Of a DNA stretch of 54,614 bases, positions 18,021-26,110 are shown in pieces; the first letter of the stretch is position 1, and each line of letters opens with the position of its first letter. Both the position numbers and the translations under genes were made by a program. The notes under the pieces are model-generated. The model worked only from the letters and a program-made list of their open reading frames with translations. It made no database searches and was not told the DNA's origin. This stretch comes from Nocardioides sp. GTDB taxonomy: Bacteria > Actinomycetota > Actinomycetes > Propionibacteriales > Nocardioidaceae. The stretch covers positions 1-54,614 of the forward strand of contig JAOPXM010000175.1 of the NCBI GenBank assembly GCA_025965125.1, given 5' to 3'.

Positions 18021-18934
18021 CGACCAGCGGACCGTCCCGGCCGAACCGACCCGGCAGCCTGCTGCCCCTCGGCCTGCTGGTCCCCGCGGTAGCGGCCCTG
18101 GCGCTGGCGCTCGGCTATCCCCTGGTGCGCCAGGTGATCCTGTCGCTGCAGGAGTTCGGTCTCGCCCAGCAGTTCGGCAAGCCCGCCGAGTGGGTGGGCC
18201 TGCAGAACTACCGGGACCTGGTCGCCGATCCCTACCTCTGGAAGGTCGTCGTCCGGTCGGTCGTGTTCTGCCTCGTCAACGCGGCCCTGACCCTGGTCCT
18301 CGGCGTCGGCGTCGCGCTGCTCATGCGGCAGATGTCGAAGCCCATCCGGATCCTGGTGCAGAGCGGACTACTGCTCGCCTGGGCAATGCCGGTGCTGGCT
18401 GCGCTCACCGTCTGGCAGTGGCTCTTCGACACACAGTACGGCATCGTCAACTGGCTGCTGACCCACCTCGGCCCCGACTTCGCGGGCCACTCCTGGCTGC
18501 TCGAGCCCCTGTCCTTCTTCTTCGTGGCCACCGTGATCGTGGTGTGGATGAGCGTCCCGTTCGTGGCGTTCACCGTGTACGCCGCGCTCACCCAGGTGCC
18601 CGAGGACCTCATCGAGGCCGCCGAGCTCGACGGCGCCGGACCCTGGCAGCGGCTCCGAGCGGTGATCTTGCCGACCGTGCGGCCGGTCCTGCTCGTCGTC
18701 GCCCTGCTCCAGGTGATCTGGGACCTCCGGGTGTTCACCCAGATCTACGTGCTGCAGAAGGCCGGCGGCGTCACCCGCGACACCAACCTCCTCGGCACCT
18801 ACATCTACCGGCTCGGCATCGGCGGAGGCGACTTCGGTACGGCAGCCGCGGTCGCGATCTTCATGCTGGTCCTGACCGTCGTGCTGACGGCGCCGTACGT
18901 CCGGATGATGCTCCGCCAGGAGGACGCGGCATGA
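18017..18934 (+). CDS. ABC sugar transporter permease 1 (MalF/DasB-like)
   Basis: Inner-membrane permease of 305 residues, binding-protein-dependent type, about six helices. Seen: VEGLQNYRDLV-type segment (VGLQNYRDLVADPYLW) and the EAA loop EDLIEAAELDGAGPWQRLRAVILPTVRPV, which docks the ATPase. GAGAGGAG stands eight bases or so before the ATG at 18017. No ATPase gene lies in the operon, so a shared MsiK-like ATPase elsewhere is expected, as in Streptomyces sugar importers. Its stop overlaps the ATG of a 35-codon ORF. Confidence 0.93.
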   Translation: MTTSGPSRPNRPGSLLPLGLLVPAVAALALALGYPLVRQVILSLQEFGLAQQFGKPAEWVGLQNYRDLVADPYLWKVVVRSVVFCLVNAALTLVLGVGVALLMRQMSKPIRILVQSGLLLAWAMPVLAALTVWQWLFDTQYGIVNWLLTHLGPDFAGHSWLLEPLSFFFVATVIVVWMSVPFVAFTVYAALTQVPEDLIEAAELDGAGPWQRLRAVILPTVRPVLLVVALLQVIWDLRVFTQIYVLQKAGGVTRDTNLLGTYIYRLGIGGGDFGTAAAVAIFMLVLTVVLTAPYVRMMLRQEDAA

Positions 18935-19038
18935 CCACCCCCGACAGATGCTCACCGCGCTCCGCAATGGCACCCCACGAAATCGCTCGCTCGGCTCCTG
19001 ACACCGCGGGGACCCCGCGCCCCAGGGACCCCGGATGA
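18931..19038 (+). CDS. Bridging small ORF, 35 codons, between permease 1 and permease 2
   Basis: Its ATG (18931) overlaps the permease-1 stop as ATGA, and its TGA (19036-19038) overlaps the permease-2 ATG (19035) in the same way. A perfect AGGAGG (18918-18923) lies seven bases before its ATG, inside permease 1, while permease 2 itself has only a weak AGGGA. The predicted peptide of 35 residues has no known domain, and third-position GC is only about 70 percent, so it may serve translation coupling rather than make a useful product. It shares a C-S-x-R-x-A stretch near residues 7-12 with the next mini-ORF. Confidence 0.45.
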   Translation: MTTPDRCSPRSAMAPHEIARSAPDTAGTPRPRDPG

Positions 19039-19874
19039 GCAAACGTGTCTCGCGCTCCTCGCGAACGATGGCCAACCTGGCCGGGATCGTGGTCTTCCTG
19101 CTCTGCGTGTTCCCGGTCTACTGGATGGTCAACACGTCGCTGCTGACCCGTCGCGAGATCCGTTCGCCCGACCCGACCTGGACCCCGCTCGGAGGGACGC
19201 TGGACAACTACCGACGGGTCTTCGAGGGTGGCCAGTTCCTCGACGCGCTGCGGACCAGCCTGATGGTCACGCTGGCGACCGTGGTGGTGGCGCTCGCGTT
19301 CGCCTTCCTCGCCGCGGTCGCCGTCGCACGCTTCCGGTTCCGGGGACGGCGCAGCTTCGTGGTGGCCCTCCTCCTGATCCAGATGATCCCCGTGGAGGGG
19401 CTGTTCATCTCCCAGTACAAGATGCTTGAGAGCATGCAGCTGCTGAACACGGTGCTGGGGTTGACGATCGTGTACGTCGCGTCCGTGCTGCCGTTCACCG
19501 TGTGGACGTTGCGTGGCTTCGTCGCCGGGGTGCCCTACGAGCTCGAGGAGGCCGCGATGATGGACGGCTGCTCGCGTTTCCAGGCCTTCTTCAAGGTGAC
19601 GTTCCCGCTGCTCGCGCCCGGCCTCGTTGCCACCGGCGTCTTCGGGTTCATCCAGGCCTGGAACGAGTTCACGCTCGCCGTGGTCGTGATGACGAGCGAC
19701 CAGAAGAAGACCCTGCCGGTGTGGCTCAGCACGTTCACCGACGTCAACCGCGGCACGGATTGGGGTGCCGTGATGGCCGGATCGACCCTGATCGCGATCC
19801 CGGTCGTCGTCTTCTTCCTCATCGTCCAGGGCCGGATGGTCTCCGGTCTGACTGCGGGAGCCGTGAAGGGATGA
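19035..19874 (+). CDS. ABC sugar transporter permease 2 (MalG/DasC-like)
   Basis: Second permease, 279 residues, about six helices. Seen: FPVYWMVNTSLLTRREI, the usual first-helix boundary of MalG-type proteins, and the EAA loop PYELEEAAMMDGCSRFQAFFKVTFPLLAPGL. It pairs with permease 1. Start at 19035 is set by family alignment and by the ATGA overlap with the preceding mini-ORF. Its stop overlaps the ATG of a second mini-ORF leading into nagZ. Confidence 0.93.
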   Translation: MSKRVSRSSRTMANLAGIVVFLLCVFPVYWMVNTSLLTRREIRSPDPTWTPLGGTLDNYRRVFEGGQFLDALRTSLMVTLATVVVALAFAFLAAVAVARFRFRGRRSFVVALLLIQMIPVEGLFISQYKMLESMQLLNTVLGLTIVYVASVLPFTVWTLRGFVAGVPYELEEAAMMDGCSRFQAFFKVTFPLLAPGLVATGVFGFIQAWNEFTLAVVVMTSDQKKTLPVWLSTFTDVNRGTDWGAVMAGSTLIAIPVVVFFLIVQGRMVSGLTAGAVKG

Positions 19875-19930
19875 ACGACGCCCCACGACACTGCTCTCTT
19901 CGTCCCGCTTGCCGCAGGACCTCCGAATGA
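19871..19930 (+). CDS. Bridging small ORF, 19 codons, between permease 2 and nagZ
   Basis: ATG 19871 overlaps the permease-2 stop (ATGA) and the TGA at 19928-19930 overlaps the nagZ ATG at 19927 (ATGA). The 19-residue product contains H-C-S-L-R-P-A, similar to R-C-S-P-R-S-A of the previous mini-ORF. GGGAG lies about ten bases upstream. Codon use is not coding-like, so its role is likely ribosome hand-over between genes. Existence as an open frame is certain; expression is not. Confidence 0.35.
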   Translation: MNDAPRHCSLRPACRRTSE

Positions 19931-21330
19931 GCGTCGAAAGGATGGCGCTGCAGGTGCTGCTCCCCGCCTTCCCCGGTACGACGCTCGCCACGGACGCGGC
20001 CGCGTTGCTGCAGGAGGGCCTCGGCGGGGTCTGCCTGTTCGGCAGCAACACCGTCGGCGGCCGGGACGCGCTTCGTGCCCTGACCACGGCGATCCATGCT
20101 GCGGGGCCGTCCGCTGTCGTGGCGGTCGACGAGGAGGGTGGCGACGTCACGCGCCTGCACACCGAGAGCGGCAGCCCCGTGCTCGGACCGGCCGCACTCG
20201 GTCAGGCCGACGACCTCGCGCTGACCCTCGCTACCGGACGGGCGGTGGGCGCAGATCTGGTGGATGCCGGCATCGACCTCGACCTCGGTCCGGTCGCCGA
20301 CGTGAACAGCAACCCCGACAACCCCGTGATCGGGACTCGCAGCTTCGGCACCGATCCGGTCCGGGTCGCCGCGCACGTCGCGGCCTGGGTCTCAGGACTT
20401 CAGGACGCGGGTGTGGCCGGGTGCGCCAAGCACTTCCCGGGTCACGGCGACACCGCCCAGGACAGCCACCTCGAGCTGCCGGTCGTGCTCGCCGACCTCG
20501 CCACCCTGCTGGTGCGCGAACTGGTCCCGTTCGGGGCCGCCGTGGATGCGGGCGTCGCGGCCGTGATGACGTCGCACCTCGTGGTGCCGGCCGTGGACCC
20601 GGACCTCCCAGCCACGCTGAGCCGGCCGGTCCTCGACCTGCTGCGTGACCGGCTCGGGTTCGGCGGCGTGATCGTCAGCGACGCCCTCGACATGGCCGGT
20701 GCGTCCGCGGGTCGCGGCATCCCGGAGGCCGCGGTGCTGTCGCTCGTCGCTGGCGCGGACCTGCTCTGCCTCGGCCCGGACAAGGATGTCGGCCTGGTGC
20801 GCGAGGTCCAGGCGGCCATTGTCGGCGCCGTCCGGTCGGGTCGGCTGAGCAAGGAGCGCCTGGTGCGGGCCGCTGGGCGGGTTGCGGGCCTGCGCCCGAC
20901 CGCGGTCGGCGGACCGTTCGAGCCGGAGGTCGCGGGCCTGCTCGCCGGCGTCCCCAGCTCGCTGACCGTCGAGGGCGAGCTGCCCTCGCTGGCCGGGGCG
21001 TTCGTGGTCCTGGTCGACACCCCGGCCAACATCGCCGTCGGTGACGTGCCGTGGGGTCTCCCCGCCGACCTGGTCGTGGCGGCCGGCGCCCCTCTCGACG
21101 TACCGCCGGATCGCCCGGTGGTCGTGCAGGTCCGCGATGCCCACCGGTGGCCGGAGAGCCTGGGCGCGTTCGAGCGGCTCGCAGAGACCGGTCGGGCGGT
21201 CGTGGTGGTGGAGTGGGGCTGGCCCGGTCCGTACGACGGGCGGTTGCCCAGGATCTGTGCCCGGGGCTTCTCCCGACCGGGCGCGGCAGCGGTTGCCGAA
21301 GTGTTGAGAAAGGCAGGGTGGGACCGATGA
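19927..21330 (+). CDS. nagZ: Glycoside hydrolase family 3 beta-N-acetylhexosaminidase
   Basis: GH3 enzyme of 467 residues that should release GlcNAc from chitooligosaccharides or muropeptides. Seen: VDEEGGDVTRL, KHFPGHGDT (Lys168-His169), DSHLELP with His181, the Asp-His acid/base dyad typical of NagZ, and VIVSDALDMAG with nucleophile Asp252. There is no signal peptide, so it acts inside the cell on imported sugar. A C-terminal extension of about 100 residues follows the barrel. The ATG at 19927 is chosen over a TTG at 19909 because of AGGA spacing and the ATGA overlap. Confidence 0.92.
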   Translation: MSVERMALQVLLPAFPGTTLATDAAALLQEGLGGVCLFGSNTVGGRDALRALTTAIHAAGPSAVVAVDEEGGDVTRLHTESGSPVLGPAALGQADDLALTLATGRAVGADLVDAGIDLDLGPVADVNSNPDNPVIGTRSFGTDPVRVAAHVAAWVSGLQDAGVAGCAKHFPGHGDTAQDSHLELPVVLADLATLLVRELVPFGAAVDAGVAAVMTSHLVVPAVDPDLPATLSRPVLDLLRDRLGFGGVIVSDALDMAGASAGRGIPEAAVLSLVAGADLLCLGPDKDVGLVREVQAAIVGAVRSGRLSKERLVRAAGRVAGLRPTAVGGPFEPEVAGLLAGVPSSLTVEGELPSLAGAFVVLVDTPANIAVGDVPWGLPADLVVAAGAPLDVPPDRPVVVQVRDAHRWPESLGAFERLAETGRAVVVVEWGWPGPYDGRLPRICARGFSRPGAAAVAEVLRKAGWDR

Positions 21331-22256
21331 CCTCCGAGGGCGCGATTGTGGGCGTTGGCCTCGATATCGGCGCGACCAAGACCCTGGGTCTTGTGGTGGG
21401 CAGCGACGGAGAGATTCGCGCCGAGGTGCGCGAGCCGACCGAGCCGGGCGCCGAGGGCATCGTGCGGACCGCGGCCCGGGTCGTCGATCTCCTGCGCGCC
21501 ACGTCCGACGACGCGCTCGTCGGGCCTGTGGGTGTCGGCATCCCCGGCCTCGTGGACGTCGAGCAGGGTGCCGTGAAGCATGCGGTCAACCTCGGTGTCG
21601 ACGGTGAGTGGCTGCCGCTGCGGCGCCTGCTGTCTGAGCGTCTCGGGGTGCCCGTGGTGGTCGAGAACGACGTCAACGCCGCAACCCTGGGGGCGGCGGC
21701 ACTGAGCGGCGCGAACGATCTCGTCTACCTCAGTATCGGCACCGGCCTCGCCGCCGGGCTCGTCCTCGAGGGTCGGCTCCGGCGCGGTGCCCAGGGTGCG
21801 GCCGGCGAGATCGGGCACGTCCCGGTCGACCCGGCCGGGGCCCTCTGCACGTGCGGACAGCGGGGTTGCCTGGAGACCGTTGCGTCGGGTTCGGCGCTCG
21901 CGGCCGCGTGGCCGTCGGCCGGGGAGCCCGCGGCACAGGCCCTGTTCGCGGCCGCTCGGGCCGGTGACGACCACGCCATCGAGGTCCGGACTCGCTTCGC
22001 AGCCGGTGTGGCGGCCGCCGTTCGGGTGCTGGGTCTCAGCGTTGATGTGCAGACCGTGGTGCTGGGTGGCGGCGTCGCCCAGCTGGGCGAGCCCCTCCTC
22101 GACGCCGTGGCCGAAGCACTGCGGGCCCAGGCGGTCGACTCCCCGTTCCTGGCGTCGCTCGACCTGGCCGGCCGGCTCAGCGTCGTGCCCGCCGACTATC
22201 CGGTGGCCGCGGTCGGCGCCGCGATGCTGGGCCGCCCGGAGATGCTGGACCGCTGA
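21327..22256 (+). CDS. ROK-family sugar kinase (GlcNAc or glucose kinase)
   Basis: Kinase of 309 residues. Seen: GLDIGATKT near residues 11-18 (phosphate-binding loop intact, unlike the ROK repressor at 15290), VENDVNAATLGA, GEIGHVPVD with Glu161 and His164 (substrate binding) and the zinc motif CTCGQRGCLE (Cys174, 176, 181). There is no DNA-binding domain. It overlaps the nagZ stop as ATGA and probably phosphorylates the GlcNAc that NagZ releases, giving GlcNAc-6-P for NagA. Glucokinase activity cannot be excluded. Confidence 0.9.
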   Translation: MTSEGAIVGVGLDIGATKTLGLVVGSDGEIRAEVREPTEPGAEGIVRTAARVVDLLRATSDDALVGPVGVGIPGLVDVEQGAVKHAVNLGVDGEWLPLRRLLSERLGVPVVVENDVNAATLGAAALSGANDLVYLSIGTGLAAGLVLEGRLRRGAQGAAGEIGHVPVDPAGALCTCGQRGCLETVASGSALAAAWPSAGEPAAQALFAAARAGDDHAIEVRTRFAAGVAAAVRVLGLSVDVQTVVLGGGVAQLGEPLLDAVAEALRAQAVDSPFLASLDLAGRLSVVPADYPVAAVGAAMLGRPEMLDR

Positions 22257-22264
22257 CGCGCCTT

Positions 22265-22318
22265 CCGGGACGTCAAGCGAAGCGGTCGCCCGGGCAACCC
22301 AGGCAGCTGGCGTCCCGG
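22265..22318. terminator. Inverted repeat between convergent kinase and PucR genes
   Basis: CCGGGACG (22265-22272) and CGTCCCGG (22311-22318) are perfect 8-bp arms around a 38-base loop that itself contains GCCCGGGC. It lies between two convergent stops, so a two-way terminator is plausible. No U-tract. Confidence 0.35.
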
Positions 22319-22343
22319 CAGCCTCGCGCCTGCCCGGTCGGCG

Positions 22344-23513
22344 TCAGCCCAGGGCGATCGTCAGCTCCAGCACCTGCTCCGGGTCGTCCAGCCGATCGCC
22401 GTACAGCTCGCGCAGCTGCCCCATGCGGTAGCGCACGGTCTGGGGGTGCACGAACAGGTCGGCGGCGATCTCGTCGCGCCGGCCATGGTGCAGCAGCCAG
22501 GAGCGCAGGGTCGCGGTGAGCTTTTCGGCGGATCCGGGGCGCAGGTCCGCCAGTGGCGCGAGGGCTCGTTGCCGGAGGTCGGCCAGCGCCTCCGCGTCCG
22601 CGGTGAGCACCAGCCGCGGCAGGTGCGCCTCGGTGTCTCCTTCGATCTCGAGACTCCGGGCCCGCAACGCCCGGTCGTACGACGCCCGGACCTCCAGCCA
22701 CGGCCGGGACGGTCCGGCGATCGAGCCTCGGTCCCGAAGCGTCCGCAGCAGAGCGGTACGACGACGTCCGTGCGCGTCCGGGACGAGCAGCAGCGCGCCA
22801 CCTTCCAGGTCGGGCAGGTCACCCGCCTGGATGGTGGCCGACGAGACGTCGCCGAGGACCGGGCGAACCTGGGACTCCGGGACCAGCACAGCCGTCAGGG
22901 TCGTGGGCGGTTCCCACCCGGCCCGCTCGGCGGCGGCCAGCACGTCCTCGGTCGTCGCTCCCTGCAGAAGCTGCTGGACGACCCGTTCGAGCAACCGCTG
23001 TCGTACGCGGCCGGTGGTGGCCAGCTCGTCGTTGTGGCCCGCGACGCTCGCCGCGGAGAGCTCGTCGATGTAGGCGAACACGAGCTCGGCGAACGAGACC
23101 AGGGTGTCGTCGGTGACCCCGGTCTGCACCGCGGTGGTCGACATCTCACGCCAGGACACGCGGGCCCCGATGCGGTACGCCGCGAGCAGCGCGTCTGTCG
23201 AACGCCCGCTGCGCGCCTCGCCCCGGCCGAGCTGGTAGGCGCCCTCCACCGCCGGCGCCGTCGGCGTCCGCGGGTCGGTCCCACGCCGGCCGCTGGCCAG
23301 CGACAGAAAGCCGCCGAGCGCCAGCTGCACCGCGTTGCGGATGGTCTCGCCCATCGGCCCGCTGAACGCGTCGGTGTAGCTGGGGACCTCCTCGATGACC
23401 GCGGCCACCACGTGCTCGGCGACCTCAGGCAGCTGAGAGCGCATCTCGGAGACGGCGTCCGCCGGGAGCTGAAGGCCGTGGCCGGCCGTCCACCGCGCCT
23501 CACGTCGTGCCAT
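22344..23513 (-). CDS. PucR/CdaR-family transcriptional regulator
   Basis: Regulator of 389 residues. The C-terminus has the PucR helix-turn-helix: RSWLLHHGRRDEIAADLFVHPQTVRYRMGQLRELYG. The middle has a GGDEF-like degenerate fold, as is common in the family. The ATG at 23513 is chosen because AGGAG lies eight bases upstream, in an A/T-rich gap. It is divergent from the ferredoxin reductase/desaturase operon, so it most likely controls those genes in response to a fatty acid or alkane. An in-frame start at 23534 is less likely. Confidence 0.9.
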   Translation of the reverse strand: MARREARWTAGHGLQLPADAVSEMRSQLPEVAEHVVAAVIEEVPSYTDAFSGPMGETIRNAVQLALGGFLSLASGRRGTDPRTPTAPAVEGAYQLGRGEARSGRSTDALLAAYRIGARVSWREMSTTAVQTGVTDDTLVSFAELVFAYIDELSAASVAGHNDELATTGRVRQRLLERVVQQLLQGATTEDVLAAAERAGWEPPTTLTAVLVPESQVRPVLGDVSSATIQAGDLPDLEGGALLLVPDAHGRRRTALLRTLRDRGSIAGPSRPWLEVRASYDRALRARSLEIEGDTEAHLPRLVLTADAEALADLRQRALAPLADLRPGSAEKLTATLRSWLLHHGRRDEIAADLFVHPQTVRYRMGQLRELYGDRLDDPEQVLELTIALG

Positions 23514-23600
23514 AAAATTGTCTCCTACGAACAAATGTGATGTACGTCTTCACGTCCGATGGTCAGGACTTTAGCCCAACCGGTGCAGGACAGTGGAGTC

Positions 23601-24716
23601 ATGAGCACCCTTGCCCCGCCGCGAGTCGACCGACGCGAGTCCGGTCGGTCCCTTCGCGACGCCGCGATCACGCGGGTCCGCCGCCTCGCCGAGGCCGCCG
23701 TGACCCCGCTCGTGCCGGCCGATGTCTTCGACATGATCAACCCGCTCCGCTCCGGCGCCGACCTGCGCGGCCGGATCCTGTCGATCACCCCGGAGGCCGC
23801 CGACTCGGCCACCCTCGACATCTTGCCCGGCAAGGACTGGGCCGGACACGTCCCCGGCCAGTACGTCCGTGTGGGTGTCGATGTCGACGGCGTGCGCCAG
23901 TGGCGCACCTACTCGTTGACCCACGGTCCCCGTCCCGACCGGAGCATCAGCATCACCGTGAAGGCGATCCCGGACGGCGTGGTCTCCAACCACCTCGTCC
24001 GTCGCGCGCGGGCCGGCCAGCTGATCCAGCTCGGCCAGGCCGACGGCGACTTCGTGCTCTCCGACCCGATGCCGGACAAGCTCCTGCTGGTCACTGCAGG
24101 TTCCGGCGTCACTCCGGTCATCGGCATGCTCCGCAACCTGTTCTCCCGCGCCGTGCCGATCCGGGGCGACATCGTGCTCCTGCACTCTGCCCTGTCGAGG
24201 TCCGAGGTGATCTTCGGCGAGGAGCTGAGGCGCTATGCCGCCGATGGTCGGCTGCGGCTCGTCGAGCTCCACACCGACGTTGACGGGATGCTCGACGTGG
24301 CCGACCTCGACTCGATCGTGCCCGACGTCGCCGAGCGCACGACGTACGCCTGCGGGCCGGTCGGCCTCCTCGACGCGATCGAGGAGCATCACGGGGCCCG
24401 CGGCCTTCCCCTGCACATCGAGCGCTTCCGCACCGCGACCGTCGTCACCGGAGAAGGCGGTTCGGTGACGTTCAACTCCGGCACCACGGTCGAGGCCGAC
24501 GGTGCGACCCCGATCCTCGACGCCGCCGAGGCCGCTGGAGTCCTGATGCCGAGCGGCTGTCGGATGGGCGTCTGCTTCGGCTGTGTCCTGCCGCTGCGCG
24601 AGGGCGCCGTGCGCGACCTGCGCAACGGCCAGCTCACGATCGCCGCTCCCGGCGACGGCGTGATCATCCAGACCTGCATCAACGCCGCCGCCGGCGCCTG
24701 CGACATCGACCACTGA
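23601..24716 (+). CDS. Ferredoxin reductase-like protein with C-terminal 2Fe-2S domain
   Basis: Electron-transfer flavoprotein of 371 residues. FAD domain: PGQYVRVGVDVDG and QWRTYSLTHGP (RxYS motif). NAD(P)H domain: LLVTAGSGVTPVIGMLRN and YACGPVGLLDAI. A plant-type 2Fe-2S domain closes the chain with Cys320, Cys325, Cys328 and Cys359. With a desaturase next in line it matches the Rv3230c-DesA3 (Rv3229c) pair of mycobacteria, where it feeds electrons to the desaturase. GACAGT lies six bases before the ATG at 23601, overlapping a weak GGAG. Confidence 0.93.
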   Translation: MSTLAPPRVDRRESGRSLRDAAITRVRRLAEAAVTPLVPADVFDMINPLRSGADLRGRILSITPEAADSATLDILPGKDWAGHVPGQYVRVGVDVDGVRQWRTYSLTHGPRPDRSISITVKAIPDGVVSNHLVRRARAGQLIQLGQADGDFVLSDPMPDKLLLVTAGSGVTPVIGMLRNLFSRAVPIRGDIVLLHSALSRSEVIFGEELRRYAADGRLRLVELHTDVDGMLDVADLDSIVPDVAERTTYACGPVGLLDAIEEHHGARGLPLHIERFRTATVVTGEGGSVTFNSGTTVEADGATPILDAAEAAGVLMPSGCRMGVCFGCVLPLREGAVRDLRNGQLTIAAPGDGVIIQTCINAAAGACDIDH

Positions 24717-24785
24717 CCCACTCCGGAGGCCGGGAAGCTGCGCGAGCAGCGGTCCCGAAGCCCCGGGAGACGAAAGGAAGGCACC

Positions 24786-26024
24786 ATGACCGTCCTCCAG
24801 AAGAAGCCCGTCAGCCCCGTCGGACACCTGAGCCCCGAGGAGATCGAGCAGATCGGCGTGGAGCTCGACGCGATCCGCCAGGAGTTCCTCGACGCCCGCG
24901 GTGAGTCCGACGCGGCGTACATCCGCAAGGTGATCGACTTCCAGCGCAAGCTCGAGCTCGGCAGCCGTGCGGTCCTGCTCGCCAGCGTCTTTCCGCCGGC
25001 CTGGATCGTCGGCACCGCCGGGCTCGGCATCGCCAAGATCATCGAGAACATGGAGATCGGGCACAACATCATGCATGGCCAGTGGGACTGGATGCGTGAC
25101 CCGAAGATCCACTCGACGACGTGGGAGTGGGACAACGCCTCGCCGTCGGAGCAGTGGAAGCACTCGCACAACGAGCTGCACCACACCTACACGAACGTCG
25201 TCGGCAAGGACAACGACCTCGGCTACGGCATCATGCGCGTCGACGAGGACCAGCGGTGGATCCCGATGTATCTGGCCCAGCCGGTGTGGAACTTCATCAA
25301 CGCCTGCTTCTTCGAGTACGGCATCGCGGCCTACGACCTGGAGCTCGGCAAGAACCTCGCCAGCGAGAAGCGCCGCAAGAACCCCGAGTTCCAGGCGCAG
25401 TACAAGGTGACGCTCCAGAAGATCCGCAACCAGGCCACCAAGGACTACGTCGTCCACCCGCTCCTGTCGCTGCCGACCGGCTCGTTCCTGCCGACGATCG
25501 CCGCGAACTTCACCGCGAACCTGATGCGCAACCTGTGGACGCACTCGGTGATCATGTGCGGCCACTTCCCCGAGGGCGTCGAGACGTTCGAGAAGGCGTC
25601 CATCGAGGGTGAGACGCGCGGCGACTGGTACCTCCGCCAGATGCTCGGCTCCGCCAACATCTCGGGCGGCAAGACCATGCACTTCATGACCGGCAACCTG
25701 TCGCACCAGATCGAGCACCACCTGTTCCCGGACCTGCCGAGCAACCGGTACTCCGAGATCGCCCCCAAGGTGAAGGACGTGTTCCAGCGCTACGGCCTGA
25801 GCTACCACGAGGCCTCGCTGCCCAAGCAGGTCTACTCCGCCTGGCACAAGGTCGTCCGGCTGTCCCTGCCCAATGGCTGGCTGGCCGACACCACGCCCGC
25901 GAACGCACCGAAGCAGCTGGCGAAGCTCTGGAAGATGACCACCGGAGGCCCCAAGGTCCGTCGGGCCATCGAGGCGCGCTCCAAGCAGGAGGCCCGGCGC
26001 CGCGAGGCCACCGCTGCTGCCTGA
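24786..26024 (+). CDS. Membrane fatty-acid (acyl-CoA) desaturase, DesA3-like
   Basis: Di-iron desaturase of 412 residues. Three histidine boxes: HNIMH (93-97), HSHNELHH (126-133) and HQIEHH (307-312), the last followed by LFPDLPSNRY. Hydrophobic helices lie around residues 60-90 and 225-245. Together with the reductase 69 bp upstream it should introduce a cis double bond, most likely delta-9 in stearoyl-CoA. AAAGGAAGG precedes the ATG at 24786. The C-terminus is Lys/Arg-rich. Alkane hydroxylation is less likely because the boxes match desaturases. Confidence 0.93.
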   Translation: MTVLQKKPVSPVGHLSPEEIEQIGVELDAIRQEFLDARGESDAAYIRKVIDFQRKLELGSRAVLLASVFPPAWIVGTAGLGIAKIIENMEIGHNIMHGQWDWMRDPKIHSTTWEWDNASPSEQWKHSHNELHHTYTNVVGKDNDLGYGIMRVDEDQRWIPMYLAQPVWNFINACFFEYGIAAYDLELGKNLASEKRRKNPEFQAQYKVTLQKIRNQATKDYVVHPLLSLPTGSFLPTIAANFTANLMRNLWTHSVIMCGHFPEGVETFEKASIEGETRGDWYLRQMLGSANISGGKTMHFMTGNLSHQIEHHLFPDLPSNRYSEIAPKVKDVFQRYGLSYHEASLPKQVYSAWHKVVRLSLPNGWLADTTPANAPKQLAKLWKMTTGGPKVRRAIEARSKQEARRREATAAA

Positions 26025-26034
26025 TTTTCGATAG

Positions 26035-26087
26035 TCCGTGACGGAACTGTCGTCCCGAGGGCCTTTTGACGACAGTTCCGTCACGGA
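26035..26087. terminator. Perfect 20-bp inverted repeat between convergent desaturase and HAD genes
   Basis: Arms at 26035-26054 and 26068-26087 are perfectly complementary over 20 bp, with a 13-base loop ending in TTTT. It starts 11 bp after the desaturase stop and ends 24 bp before the HAD stop. The likely role is a strong two-way terminator. The stem is unusually long and perfect for this window. Confidence 0.7.
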
Positions 26088-26110
26088 GTATCCCGTTCAG
26101 CCCTCCACCC

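Noticed and set aside
23571-26084. 837-codon minus-strand open frame opposite the reductase and desaturase
   Set aside because: Antisense shadow; the plus-strand frames carry the 2Fe-2S cysteines and three histidine boxes, the minus frame carries nothing recognisable.
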